64,000 nucleotides of DNA. It comes from Nautilus pompilius. Taxonomy: Eukaryota > Mollusca > Cephalopoda > Nautilida > Nautilidae. The notes under the pieces are model-generated. The model had not been told where the DNA came from. It did no database searches and was given only the letters and a program-made list of their open reading frames with translations. How positions within the stretch are numbered: the stretch's first letter is position 1; the number at the start of each line of letters is the position of its first letter. The position numbers and the translations under genes are program-made. Shown piece by piece: positions 1-12,300 of this stretch. The stretch is taken from NCBI GenBank assembly GCA_018389105.1, contig JACATO010001069.1, positions 248,001 to 312,000 on the forward strand. Direction: 5' to 3'.

Positions 1-994
1 TGTTCGGCAGGATCGTCTGTCTGGACCATGATCCGCTACACAAGACGGCCGACCCTTCCGGTGTGGAGTTAGCTGGTGACTGTCGTAAGACATTGGAATT
101 TGCAGCGACTTCAACCTGCCTGGGGACATTCTGCAAGCGACCTACTGCACGCGACAGACGCCTGCAGAGCATCGTTGTGACTTTTACTGCGCAAATGATG
201 CCGGCTTTATGGTGCATAGGTCCATAAGTGGGCCCCAACCACAATATCGGTCCCCAGCGAGTGTAGAAAGTACCCGCTCGGTGTTCGCAGCACTGAAGCT
301 TAGATGAGAAACTGAACCTGATGGCTGATAAACAGAAAACGTCACTGGTCGTGTAGTGCGGTGGCTGTCAATACTGGCGCCGTGGCGACCAGTTTAACCA
401 GGTGCTCAGCTTACTGAGCGAGCCCACTGGAAGTTTACCTCTTGTCGAGTCAGCGGAAAGATGTTTATCTTAAGACTGTAGCTAAACCGGTTAAGTAACC
501 ATTCCTTATTCTGGGTGTATGAAATGTTTCTTGGATTACTTTGCAGAGAAATTATAGACGGGCACTTTTAACTCGCCAGCCTCTTCTTAGACAACAATCA
601 TGGCACCACGGCCTGGCCGCCCGTCACGTGATACGACCCTGTAGTTCCGGCCCAGACCACTTCATCCGGATACATGTGTGCGGGAGCGCTGGCCGACAGC
701 CGGTTACATACCCTGACCGAGAACCGGTCTGGGCCGGAATCGAAATGACGCAGTTTTTATTGTTGCTCGGTGGCAGCTCTTAAATATCCGGCAAATCCCA
801 CCTCCGCCATCTGTAGACCAGTCCCGCTCGTGGACGATGGAACGGCTATCGCAATATGTATTTTTTTTTTTTTTCCTGCTGAATAATTCAGATTGTTAAA
901 GGGGTAGAAAATGAAGATATTTTTTTATCATTTTCCAGTTTATTCTATTTTTCGCGTTTAAAATTAGTCGCGGATATTTGTCGTCGTCGTCGTC

Positions 995-1025
<31 letters not shown>

Positions 1026-1796
1026 TTGTTGTTAACACGAATGTGTCGTCATGTAAAGTTCTTATTTTCAGTGTTTTCCACCGTAGCCGCTTTCCGGATA
1101 TCTGCTGCTTCAATTTAAGCCCCCCCCCACACACACATATGTATATATATCGCATCCAGAAAAATCACCCCGGCCTTCATGAATTATTTCAACGTAAGGT
1201 TTTTCGTGTGTTACTGTAACACGGGGCACCTTTCACACCACCATTGCTCGACTGAATTAACCTCCACTTTCGATGGATGGGATTTAAAAAAAGAACATCT
1301 TGCGTGTTTTTGGCATCTGGATGTACAAAGTCACTTTCACTTCCAGCCAGATGGATGTAGAAAAGAGAATGCGACCGTTTGTTTTACTGAGCTAATTAAG
1401 CAAGAAGGAAAAGCTTTTTCCGTAATCTTCCGATGACACGACGGCATCCTTTATACCGTAATCACCTTCTTCCAACCGAAGGAAAAAGGAGAAGTAAATG
1501 GATTCGATAAAAAAAAAAGTGAGTCTTCAAATAAATCGCGTGATGGAAAAGATAAAGCTCCTGAGAACAGTAAATCGTTCGGCTATTTACATCATAAGAA
1601 AACATATAGCGCTGGTTTCTAAGACCGAGCGACAAAACTGGGACTCTGAATAAACATCAGTCTTATGTTTTACTTTTACAAATTGGATGTCAGCAACATT
1701 AAAACAATTTTTATATATAATACAATAGGGCGCCGCCGGAAAACCTACCTTAACATTAATAATTTATTAGAAAAAAAAATCTAGCAGTAGGATATA
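1..1796. other. Unassigned left flank
   Basis: No gene recognised. Positions 1-860 are visibly richer in G, C and CpG than the AT-rich DNA that follows, but I see no exon with convincing splice sites or homology. An 80-codon open frame at 541-783 (+) follows a possible acceptor (ttgcag ending at 546) and holds GC-rich codons. It matches no family I know, so I do not call it a gene. The rest is AT-rich DNA with homopolymer runs and one trinucleotide repeat. Confidence 0.5.
980..1034. repeat. Trinucleotide repeat (GTC)n then (GTT)n
   Basis: About five GTC units pass directly into about ten GTT units. This is consistent with C-to-T decay of a GTC tract, since the units differ only at the third base. 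The frames through it (poly-Thr on the minus strand) are not genes. Confidence 0.95.
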
Positions 1797-2502
1797 CACT
1801 GCCGTTCAGAATTATTAACCAGTCATACAAAACTACTGCTATCTGCCTTCCAATACTGTATCGTTAAATAAAATGCATTATTGGTTTTGGGTTAGTTACA
1901 GTTGATAAAAATAAACAAGTATTTACTCGTCCATTCATCGTTGAATCTATGGCTTTTCAGCATGAAATTTTCTTTTCTTGCTAGCTAGTGTAGAAAGCGT
2001 CATATTCATTGTCTGCCATATTTTCGGCCCGCAGGCCGTTCAAACGCTTGTTCAAAAGCCCAGGTTTACAGTTGTAGTTCGGTACCCTCAATCTTCAGAT
2101 CTGAACCCTATTAAACTTATAATGGATAAACTAGATGGATGAGTCAAGATGGTGTTACTCAGCTATCGAATTAGTTACGCGAAGGATGGTTACTTACAAG
2201 GCGATACTTTGGAAAGTTACCGAACATGACGCACAAGACATGCGTAACTGTTATTCACATAAAAATGAAGAATTCTAGTAAGGACTTTGCTGCCAAGTCG
2301 GCAGTGCCGGGCCATTGTGATGCAGAATAGCGCTCTCTAGCGGATACATGCGGCATTACGCTCCCTCGGGTAATCCCCCTTGTATAGACCAGTAAATGCA
2401 ACAAAAAAAGAAAGAAAAATATTAAAACACTCAGAATAAACATGCGATATTCTTTTAAAAAAAAAAAAAAAACAGGTTGTGCCAAACTTTTGACCACCAC
2501 TA
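1797..2502 (+). mobile_element. Decayed, internally deleted Tc1-like transposon
   Basis: A short relic of a Tc1/mariner cut-and-paste transposon, about 706 bp against 1.3-1.7 kb for a full element. The left end CACTGCCGTTCA follows a TA at 1795-1796. The right end, read on the minus strand, is TAGTGGTGGTCAAAAGTTTG before a TA at 2503-2504; the two ends agree at about 7 of the first 12 bases. Between them, around 2080-2130 (+), a frame reads VVRYPQSSDLNPIKLIMDKL, matching the Tc1 block around the third catalytic residue (SPDLNPIENLWD) with the glutamate replaced. Further frame breaks follow, and nothing upstream of this block is readable, so the catalytic core is largely deleted. Not functional. 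Confidence 0.7.
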
Positions 2503-2529
2503 TAAAATATGCGTTTGTTCATATATTCT

Positions 2530-2600
2530 CAGCTGGTAGAGCAGCCTACTACTACCAGTCCCAGGGCAGCCATGCTCGATGTGCTGATCACGAGTCGATC
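2530..2600 (+). repeat. tRNA-like fragment, probably a SINE head
   Basis: The block CTCAGCTGGTAGAGCAG (around 2528-2544) is a near-perfect tRNA D-arm / pol III A-box. About 40 bases on, a weak B-box-like GAGTCGATCA occurs. The stems needed for an acceptor arm and anticodon arm do not form by eye, so this looks like a decayed tRNA-derived SINE head or tRNA pseudogene, not a tRNA gene. Confidence 0.45.
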
Positions 2601-2602
2601 AT

Positions 2603-5600
2603 AAATATTAATACTGCCAATGAAAAGAAGCGACGGCCTTTTAAAGTAAATATTTTTTTTTGTTTTGATTACCGAAAATTTTTATTGGCACAAAAGGACG
2701 AGTTTCATTCACTGACTGAGAGAAACTGAGATTACATGACAAAGCGTTTTACGCTTATCATCAAAACAATTTTAATCGTGGAATGAAATACCTTAGAACC
2801 AGAATAACCTTAACTGTTGTCCTTATTGGGGGTAAAATAGTAGTTTTTGGCCCTCTAGTTCTTCTACTGATATTCTCTGCCTGGAGATGGGATAGCTAAC
2901 CTGTTCTTTCATTCATTCAGCTGGGTCTACACGTTTTACCTAACCCGGATGTTTAATCCACAACAAGGTGATAAATGGACGCCGCCAATGGCAACCGAGA
3001 CCCGCTCTGAAGTGTAAATGAATGCCACTCTTAATCCTTCTCTCTTAACTTGTATAGCACCTGACGTTATTTTAGTTTGAATCGTCATACAATGCATGAC
3101 GTAAATGTTATCATAGGCGCTGCTCCCTGCTCAAATAGGTCAGAATTTTGACAGTATGCGCGCGGTGCGGACCGATACTGTAGCAATGGTGGAGTAAATC
3201 GAGTTCTTGCTATACGCTATGAGAACGCATTGGTGTGGAAGTCACAAGAATTCTGTCTTTGTAACTGGGCGTCAACCGATTGGAGCGTCTCGGTTAGCTT
3301 CTGACTGTCTAACGGGGCCACTTCAAGCATGACACTTTACGATAATTCGGTCAGAAATCGCGTTCGGTAGCGTGGTTTTCACCTTTACCCCAAGCTAAAC
3401 ATTGACAGCTGAAATAACGAATTTTAATCAAACAGCCTACAGCCAAAGTCTTTCGTCTCCAGGTTATTCATGTGCTGCTGTTGTCGCTTTACCCGGTGTC
3501 CCGACCTCCAGGTAGGCTTCGTTACCATCTGTTCTGCCAGGTCGTTCTTAAGTCAACAACCGATGCTCTTTGATTAATATTTCTTTTTCCATTTTCCTCT
3601 ATGAACCAGTTTCCACGGAAGTGCGCTGGACCTAAACGTGTTCATTTATTTTACATGTGACGAGTCTAACATTTGAAGTAAACTCCACAAACTTTACTTT
3701 AGGCGGGTTCTTTTCTAGTTACGATATTGAAATAACTCTACTTCACTATTGTTTCCTGGGAATTAGAGACAAAAACGTTCTATCTACTATAAATAACGAT
3801 GTTAGCACCAAAATTAATGACGTTAAAAGAATTTAAAGATTTATGTCATTACACATTCGAATTGACATTATTCTAACATACGTTTTTGTCTCGCAGCTGC
3901 TTTTCCTTTCTTTTTATTTATTGTAGTTTGTTTCAATCTTCGTTTATTTGATTCCCTATTTCCATTCAACCCGACGAAGGCGAAACCGGTTTTTAAAAGA
4001 TCGTCATTGGACAGACAATCAAAGATTTGTGGTAGAGATAAAATATTTAACCATCCGTACACATTATCAGCTTTTACCTCCATCCCATCCTAAGTAGTTA
4101 GTATTTGTGATCAACTGGCTGTTTTTTTGTCAACACAGCCGTAAAGCAAACACGTGAGCTTGGGCGATGTACTGATTTGTTGTTAAAAGGGTTATTTATA
4201 TTAACCTGTTTAGAGCTCCCACGGTTCAATCTGTGCTGAGGAATACAAATATGAAGGATGCTTTAGTATTCAGAAGGATAATCAAAAGTGAAAACACTGA
4301 AACGTACGAAAATAGAACCAGTTATTGTGGAATAAATAATTTCTTTGATATTGAAATATTATTTCTACCGCTGATCAACTTTTATTCAATGAGAAAACGA
4401 CTGGAAGCTCGATGACATGAACAGTAATTGCTGTTGGTTTATGTGGACATAGACTTCCGTTAAGAGCTGCTGGACAGAGCTCAGAGTGTTAAACTGTCAT
4501 CGATCAGCTTTTCCGCCATTCATATAACCTGACAGTATCGGTCGCTGAATTTCACCTTGGAATGATACATACCCATTGGCTTCTAATAGATCAAAAACGT
4601 AGTGGGAAAAGATGGCTTTGTTTGCAATCGCGGCAGAAAATTGCAAAAAAGAGATAATGTTCACGAGTTCTCTATGGTTAACAATGTCGACTACTAGCAG
4701 TAGTCAAATGGAACTGAAAACGGATGTCAGGCTGTGACGTGTTTCAGTTTACTAAGCATCTTTCCGTTCTTCTCGTCTGTTGGCTTCACCTCGAGATCCT
4801 GGAAGAGATCCGAACAGCAATAAGAATAATGTGAAGAAAGGTGAAGTCAGGGTCGAGAAAGATTCTGGATAGGCTCTATTTGAGATTTACCTGTTTAAAA
4901 AAAAAAAAGAGAATAAAATGGGAGAACATAATACTTATCTGCAGAGGAAGAAAAAAACACTTTTTTAGATTTCCAGCATTAACTAGAAAATCACCACTCG
5001 ATTATATCAATTTTAAGACTTCTTTGTTATTTTGATGCAATCAAGAACTCTTTCTAATCTTGTTTTCAATTATCTGCTACATAAATTCAAAAAGATCCAG
5101 GGTGAGGACCATACAATAAATTGAAGCGTCAAGGAGCAATAAGAAAACAAGCAAGCTTTAGTTCGCTTAAGACTAACGGGTAGAGGGCGAACAAAAAGTT
5201 TTAAAATTTAGCCTTAAGACATTGCTTCGTAATGAATGAATTTTAAACCGATCAGCTGGTTCTCCTTCATAGGTCCCACGTGACGTCACGCGAGTTCTCT
5301 TTTCAATAAACACGCTGGAGGTTCTATGCGCATTCAATACCAAATTACTGGATAAAACTCCGTTACGACCAGAAGATCTTCGCCTCAAACAGATCGAATG
5401 TTGCAAGAACAGAGTATTCTAAAGAACATTTACTTCAACAAAACGGCCAAAAACTCAGCTTTTACGTCAGCGACTTTGTTCCTATTAGTTGTGACGCTTT
5501 TTGGATCTCTTAATTTACATATAAATATAGAATAATATCTACGTTGGGTCTCCATAGTTTCTATGCCGGTAAAAATTAAAACATTTCAAACAACAACAAA

Positions 5601-7496
5601 ACCAATCCCGGGAATGTCTCGCGGTAAGAAAAAGAATCAGAGTTTTACTACGAGAATAATGCTAAAATTCTGTTTTAATTTTGATACGAAGATGAAAGAT
5701 TATAAATCGTGCGTGAAAAAAAAATTGGCAATATGGCAGAGCGAAATGTCAGTATATTGACAATTCAAATGTAATTAGTATTTGTCAAAGAAATTAATTC
5801 CAGTTTGTTAAAAAAAAGCCTCAAATTTATATTTTTTCCTACCATAAAAAGACCTAATAATAAATTCCAGTTGCCTGGCAGCTATACTGGATCTGACAGT
5901 CGTTCGTGCTATTTACCAGGTGGCGCTAATTGAAAACTTTTTACTTTAATTTTTCGAAACTTTGGAAATAGAAATAAAATACAAACCGTGTCTCTAAGAT
6001 AATTATATTCAGATTCACGAATACTTTTCTTAAATGCCAAATTATACTCTTTTTAGAGGGTTTCTTTAATTCGTCTTGTTGCTGTTTTTCTTTAACTCAT
6101 CCAGAAACACACCGGAACTATTGTGGTGTATACAAGACCTTTAGAGTAACGGACAGTTATCGATGGATTTATAGTTTATACTGGAGCTTCGGAGTAAAAA
6201 AACAGTAGTTCTATAGCAACGAACAAAGTCTTAAGTTTAAGAAAAAAATATTAACCGAGTGAAAGTAAACTTTTTAATATTCAGGAAAAACGGGCATAAA
6301 AAGCTGCAATTAGAATAAGTAGGTGAACAGCCGTAGGGAAGATATATAGCAGAAGGAAAACTTATGCACTTCTTTGCAAAAAATAGACGAGAATTTTTAT
6401 TGTCAGCTTGACAGCCCAGACCCAGGGAGATCCGAGATTGATGATACATTTAATCCGATCTAAAATCTACAGGGGATTTGTAGGATGACTTGGGGAAAAA
6501 AACTTTTCTGAGAAGGCCTGTTAGATTAGGTTTTAAATAGACATCCATTCAGATTAACTATATTCGGAATAATCTACACCTGGATCTTCGAAATCCACTC
6601 CGCTCACTGAAATGTCGGAGAACTGATGACTGAGAATGTAAACCAAATTTATTGTTATTGAAACTTAATTTCGGGTAAAACTTAAAGACGGTTTCAGATT
6701 TTTTACAGAAATCCGGAAGCCGCATCCACGAATCTCTCCGAGACTTGTGGAGGAGCTGTTTTCTTGACCTTGAAGAATATTGATGAAACTGATCAGCACG
6801 CTTTACTCAGAACAATCGATTTTTAAAATGTCGGATTTCGAAGATTGGCCTGTTTACGTGGAAATCCGAGCTACTATACACAAGGCAGCATTATTCCTTC
6901 TTCCGGGCTAACAGCGAAGACCGTAAAACGTTACTTTTGTGGTTGAACACTGCCGTAAGAGGACGCTCTTAACGTTTTTACATATCAGGTCAGTAAGTTG
7001 CCACCATCCATGTTGATAAACTGTTCTATACCTCTCTTTTCTGATACGACTTAATTCATGAGGTTTCTATGCCGACGATATCTGGAAAAACACATTAACA
7101 CCAAGCCATACCTGCAATTATATTGATATAGATTATTATCATTTATTTCAAATGTTTCCTACCAATACTCGTAAAAAATTATTATTTTCAATTTAAACCA
7201 TACTAAATTAAATATGGTTACACAGTTAATTGTCTTATTAACCTCCAAGTGATCGATGTTTCACGCATACTGAAGCAGGCAAAATAGAAGTAATATAGTT
7301 TCAAGATAGGCGGAAATAAACTAAATAATTCTTGAATCAGATATAATAGCTTATATACACTCAAAATTATAGAGAATAAGATTCATTCTACTTAAATTTT
7401 CAATAACAAAAATGGAATGCGCGTGAAAGCTAAATAAACGATTACTTAATAGATTCAATTCCTAATGGACCTTGTTGTTGTTCTGCCGTACGTCTA
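2603..7496. other. No recognisable feature
   Basis: AT-rich non-coding DNA. Open frames here are under 80 codons, start at arbitrary ATGs, and show no domain, codon bias or homology that I recognise. No RNA gene and no clear repeat was seen. Confidence 0.5.
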
Positions 7497-7770
7497 TTTC
7501 TACAAGGGTGACAACCCTGATAAAAGAAGCGCAGTGCCTCGTTTGTCTGTTAAGGACTGTCGTCCATCTTGCACCACAAGGGATCCGGCACTTCCTACGA
7601 CGTCAAGGAAAGGCTAACTGGAGCTCTTCGTTTTTTAGATGTGAGAGGAAACTGGAGCAACGAGGAGGCCGACTAGCTGATAAAGAACACCGAGAGGAAA
7701 CCATCACGACTAAGAAGTAAGCCCGACCGAGCCCTCAACCTAGCAGTCTACCACTGGACCACTTTATACC
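7497..7770 (-). repeat. tRNA-derived SINE copy 1
   Basis: A member of a SINE family present several times in this window. Reading on the + strand, the 3' body comes first (GTGACAACCCTG near 7499, compare GAGACAACCCTGGTG at 15412). The conserved central domain follows (TTTTAGATGTGAGAGGAAAC, 7634-7653, then the GAGGCCGACTAGCTGATAAAG block). Last comes the tRNA-like head in reverse (CAGTCTACCACTGGACCACT, about 7743-7762; minus strand AGTGGTCCAGTGGTAGACTG, an A-box-like sequence). The element therefore points to the minus strand. It is diverged from the copies at 15.4 and 56.4 kb and is probably old. Confidence 0.65.
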
Positions 7771-8874
7771 TCGTTTTAACAGCGCTTCTATAGATCATTT
7801 CGCAGCACATAATCAAGAGCTTTGCATGTATGGAATTACACCTGGTGTGACGTTGCATCATTAACATGGCATCGCTCCAGATCGTGTTGAACACATCTGT
7901 CATTCCGCCATCAAGAAAGCATGATTCTTCTAAACAGAATGGTTCGGGCTAACGTGGCCTATCGCTACAGTCTCGAGTTCTGTTGCAAGGAAGCATCAAA
8001 CCAGCGACAGACTGCAATAAGTAGCCAATCTCGCGTTGTCTCGTCACAATGCTTTGCTCTCCTAGCGTTTTCACTATTTGTACAGCATGTAATAAAATCT
8101 ATAATAACAAAACATGTCAGTGTCAGTTGGTATCTTAATAAATTGCTTCTTGGTAATGACGCTGTGGATTATAATGCAATCATTGCGTAACGTTGGGTTT
8201 ACTTATTTCTTGAATTTATATTCTAAAGTTAAACAGTATAGCATCTATACAAATAATCAACTCACATCTGCATTATCTCCACCTTCGAGTTTTCACGTAA
8301 AACACACAAGATGTTTACGACATTTCATCTAATATAAGTTCACCTAATTTTGAAAAATGTCATTTTCTTGGACTTTAATCCTTTTTTTTTTCTTCTCAGC
8401 AGTAGTTTCCGGTAAATCTCAGGGTATCCGAAACAATTTCTGGTCATCTAATGAGCGTCAAAGAAGCGAAAATACTGTTTAGCTTCGGAAACTGAAGAAC
8501 CACGTTTATTTAATATCTCAGAAGGTGCTAGTTCAGAAATCGATCTGCCTCGAGTTACAAGTCATTATTTGGAAGTAAACAGGTGTTGATTATTACGCAG
8601 TGAAATAAATTTATAATTATTTGAATTGATTAATTATTTTTTAAAAATTCAATAAATAAATAAGTGAAAACTTTCGTGTTTGGATTTTGTACCAAGGCAC
8701 TGATTACTATTTGAAATTAATTGACAATGAAATAGTACAGACTTAGAAGATTATTAAAGATTAAATATTTAATTTTTTATCGAGATGACTCACTTTCCAT
8801 TAGTGCTAATAGCAAAACATGCATGTTATTATTTCGGAATATTAGTTAACATAAATAGATACACACATACACTA

Positions 8875-9310
8875 GCGCCCATAAGTGTGCACATTCATAA
8901 ATGAAGTATACACATAACTATATAAATAATAAATTTGTTTATGCATGAAAATGCCATACTTTATTGATGAGTTCACAGTTACAGCGGATATATATGCGTT
9001 ATAAATATGGAGGTCTAGATCGACAGGTAATCAGTTTGCACCAGCCAGACAGATCCCTCGATATTTCGCCATTTATTCAATGCCATGTTATAGGCCGTTC
9101 GTAGTCAAGAGCACAGACTGACAGAGATCTCGACATATCTCGTGCATCTGTGGCCAATGATATCGCAGAGTCTACCGAGGTTAACGTCACTGCTGCAGCA
9201 AGACGATTTTCAACAGTTACACCACAACAAGAACGTGTCATTATTTGCCGCGTCCGCGCTGACCGTCAAGATTCTCTTGCTGACATGGTCATGCAACAGA
9301 AATAAGCCAA
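8875..9310 (+). mobile_element. Tc1-like relic, amino-terminal part
   Basis: A possible left end, CACTAGCGCCCATAAGTGTG, lies near 8871-8890. Downstream, around 9115-9300 (+), one frame reads DISRASVANDIAES and then TPQQERVIICRVRADRQDSL. This has the layout of the paired helix-turn-helix domain of Tc1 transposases: recognition helix, short linker, then the second motif beginning with a T-x-x-x-x-R pattern. No catalytic domain follows: after 9300 the similarity stops in AT-rich DNA. No right-hand inverted repeat was found. It is probably a 3'-deleted fossil. The assignment rests on motif layout, so confidence is moderate. Confidence 0.45.
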
Positions 9311-12300
9311 AGAGAGGTATGACTTTATCGTTATCCGCTTGGTTACAGGGTGTCTGTAGTACGTAGAAAGTCCCTTTTTTTCCAATAAAAAGAAAATATT
9401 TCACAAAGATCTGGCCAGAGGAAAATTCAGTAACCATATTCATCAAGACACTGATGCTACACGCTACACCTCTTGTGTGACCATAGTCTGGAAACTGAAT
9501 TACGCCATTCAGCTCCTTTTCTGAATATCGTAAATCTTTTATGTGAATCCGATCGAGCACCGGGGAGAGCATGTAGATTGTCAGCTAAGAGCAAATCTGT
9601 CCACATCCCACAATATGATAGAATTAAAGGGACGTTTTCCACACCGATATGGGAGAACCTGGACTAGACAGTGATACAAAATTTTATCAATCCAGTGCCG
9701 TCCACCATAAAAGCTAACTCGATCAAATATGAATATGAATAATTTCACTCTGATTTTTGTGTTTTCTTGAGATTTTTTGAAACATGCTAACACTTTGTAA
9801 TAATATTGTTCCAAAAGAATAGTCAATAGCAGACAAAAGAAGGAGACAAAACGTACATTCATTACAGGCCCCTAATAAACGTTTAGTCTTGCAGAAGTAT
9901 TTATCAGAGGCATAAAAGACATGAAACTGCGCTTATTTTGCAAAAAGACGTTTGGCTATAAGAGAGATGAAGCCGCTCTCTTAGATTTCATAAAGTGGAC
10001 CGTGTCTACCATGTAATTGGAACTTTTAACCACATGTCTTGATTACCCGATGTGATGAAGCTGTTCAGTTCATTAATCGTAAAGAATAAACAAATCGAAT
10101 AATAGCAGATGATCATTTAAAGAAAAAAATTTTTGTATGTGTATACATCTTAAAACAATGATACAGAAACCTTGATGGTTTTGTTTACAAAGCCACGTGA
10201 TTTTAAAAATTTGCCGAAAGTTTGGAGAATTGTTCGTGAAAAAGTAAACTGTGATTTAAAGTTAAATTTCAAAAGGTATTTATTCAGGTAAAATTCAGGC
10301 GTATAATTTAACAGAAAAAGAAACTGCTTACAGAAATAAAATCTGATATGCAAAGTTCCTGCTTAATCTGAAAATGGTTCCTCGTTATAGTCTAAGCTAC
10401 AACCAAGTAAATGAAACAATTCAATAATTTTTTATCGCTTTACCGTACAGGTATGATGGAATCTGGGATCTTATTTGACCCACACGCGGATATTTAACTC
10501 AGTGTTTCAGCTTCAACGATCATCTAGAGAGTTATGGGCACTGCTTCGTCAATAACTAGACCGCGGGTGGCTGATTTACGATCTGAGATTGCGCAATATC
10601 TGCCTAAATACAAAGAAAAACAAATACCAAGATTTTCAACTTTTATTTTTATTCCTTTTTCATTTTTAATTTTGTTTCTTTGTTTTTTGTTTTATTTTTG
10701 CTTGTGTTTGCAGTCGGCTTAAGCGACTAGTTGTATCTCTTGTATAGCCAGCGGTTATTACCACCGTCTCTACGCGAGCTCTGACACCTGAACCAAAGCT
10801 AAAGCAATCCGGTATCTTTGAACTCCTTGATAATTCGTTTCGGTTTTTGTTTTTGTTTTGTTTTTTTTTTCCTTTTTTATCATATGTCCCCTTTTCCGTT
10901 TCGGGAGATGGCTTTTGTTTCTGGAACTAACAATTCCACTTATAGCGTCACCGCCCAATTACAATAAAATAGTTGCAAGAACAGATCCGTAATGATGAAA
11001 AGAAACAGCGTCATTTTGTCATTTAGCAGAAAACAGGGAAGCTTAATACTGTTAAAACTTCAAATGACGTCACTGATGCGTCCGTGAAAGCCCATCGCTA
11101 CAGTGTACAGCTTTCTAAGACTGCAGGTGACATCTCCGCTTTGCTGACTTAAATTATCCACCGCTCCATCACGATTACTATTTTATGTGCATGAACTAAT
11201 ATTTGCAGAAATCTTACTTAGATACTACATGAAAAAAAGGTTGCAAAAGTATGGAATATTAATAAGGACATAATTATGAACAAAAGACAAAGCTACATTA
11301 CCTTGATTGTCACGCAACTAAAATTCAGCTTCTTTTTTCTATAATTATTAAGAATTTCAAGCATACCGATAAAAAGTAGTATTTTTTTTAAAATTTGGAC
11401 AAGTAAGAATATTATAAGACATAATTACAAATTTCCTAACCTTTTAGAATGTTTGACATTGGAGGATTTTTCTTTACCTTTGATGAAAGAAGTAAAATAC
11501 CCACTGACAGTAACTGCAGCGATAGACGTTTTTTTAGCCAATGAGGCGTGCAATAGCAGTGATGACTTTGCGCTTTTTTTGTAATGGCTATTTAAAGGAA
11601 ACTTCATTGATGGTTAATCTCTACTATTTAAAAAACCATATTCTACACCTAGCATCGAACTTGATAAGGAAACTTGTGTTTACTATGCAACAGACTCGCA
11701 GCAAATATATCGAAAAAAGGTTGTTGTGTTTGCTGGGATCTGGTGACATCACTTTGTATCTGAAGTCTCTTCCGTGTGTATTTATTTTATTGATAGATAA
11801 CTAATACACAGCCGCAACTAAGAATAAAAATACTTTGTAGTGCTATCGGCCATACTAACACGAAACATACTCGCTTATTAACTCGCATCAGCTACTCATT
11901 AATTTGCTACGGGAAAGCACTGTCCGCGCAGGTGGGGAAGATTACATCCGGTAGCTACGCTACGCCGCAACCTCGCCCAACGACCTCGGCCGACTTGAGA
12001 CGGAAACAGTAGCAGTCAGCCTTCTTATTACTTGCTGCTTTTTGACTAATTTTGCCTACATACTAAAGTCTGGTTAATAAATTTTAAGTGGTTGGTAACA
12101 TCCCTGCGTCTCGAAAGGTCATCACCGATTACCCGAGTTCCAGGCGTACACAGAACGGGGAATTAAAAGTCAACCAAGCCACTCGCCAGTGCGGTTCGGG
12201 TACCAGTGGGGACCGGAACATAAAATAACTGTTATAGACACCGAGGGGCTGCAAGATGGAAGGATTCGGAGGCGGTCCATAACAATAATTGAGAGTAAAA

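Noticed and set aside
2521-2600. Possible tRNA gene
   Set aside because: The A-box is excellent, but the B-box is weak and no cloverleaf stems form by eye. It is kept only as a tRNA-like repeat fragment.
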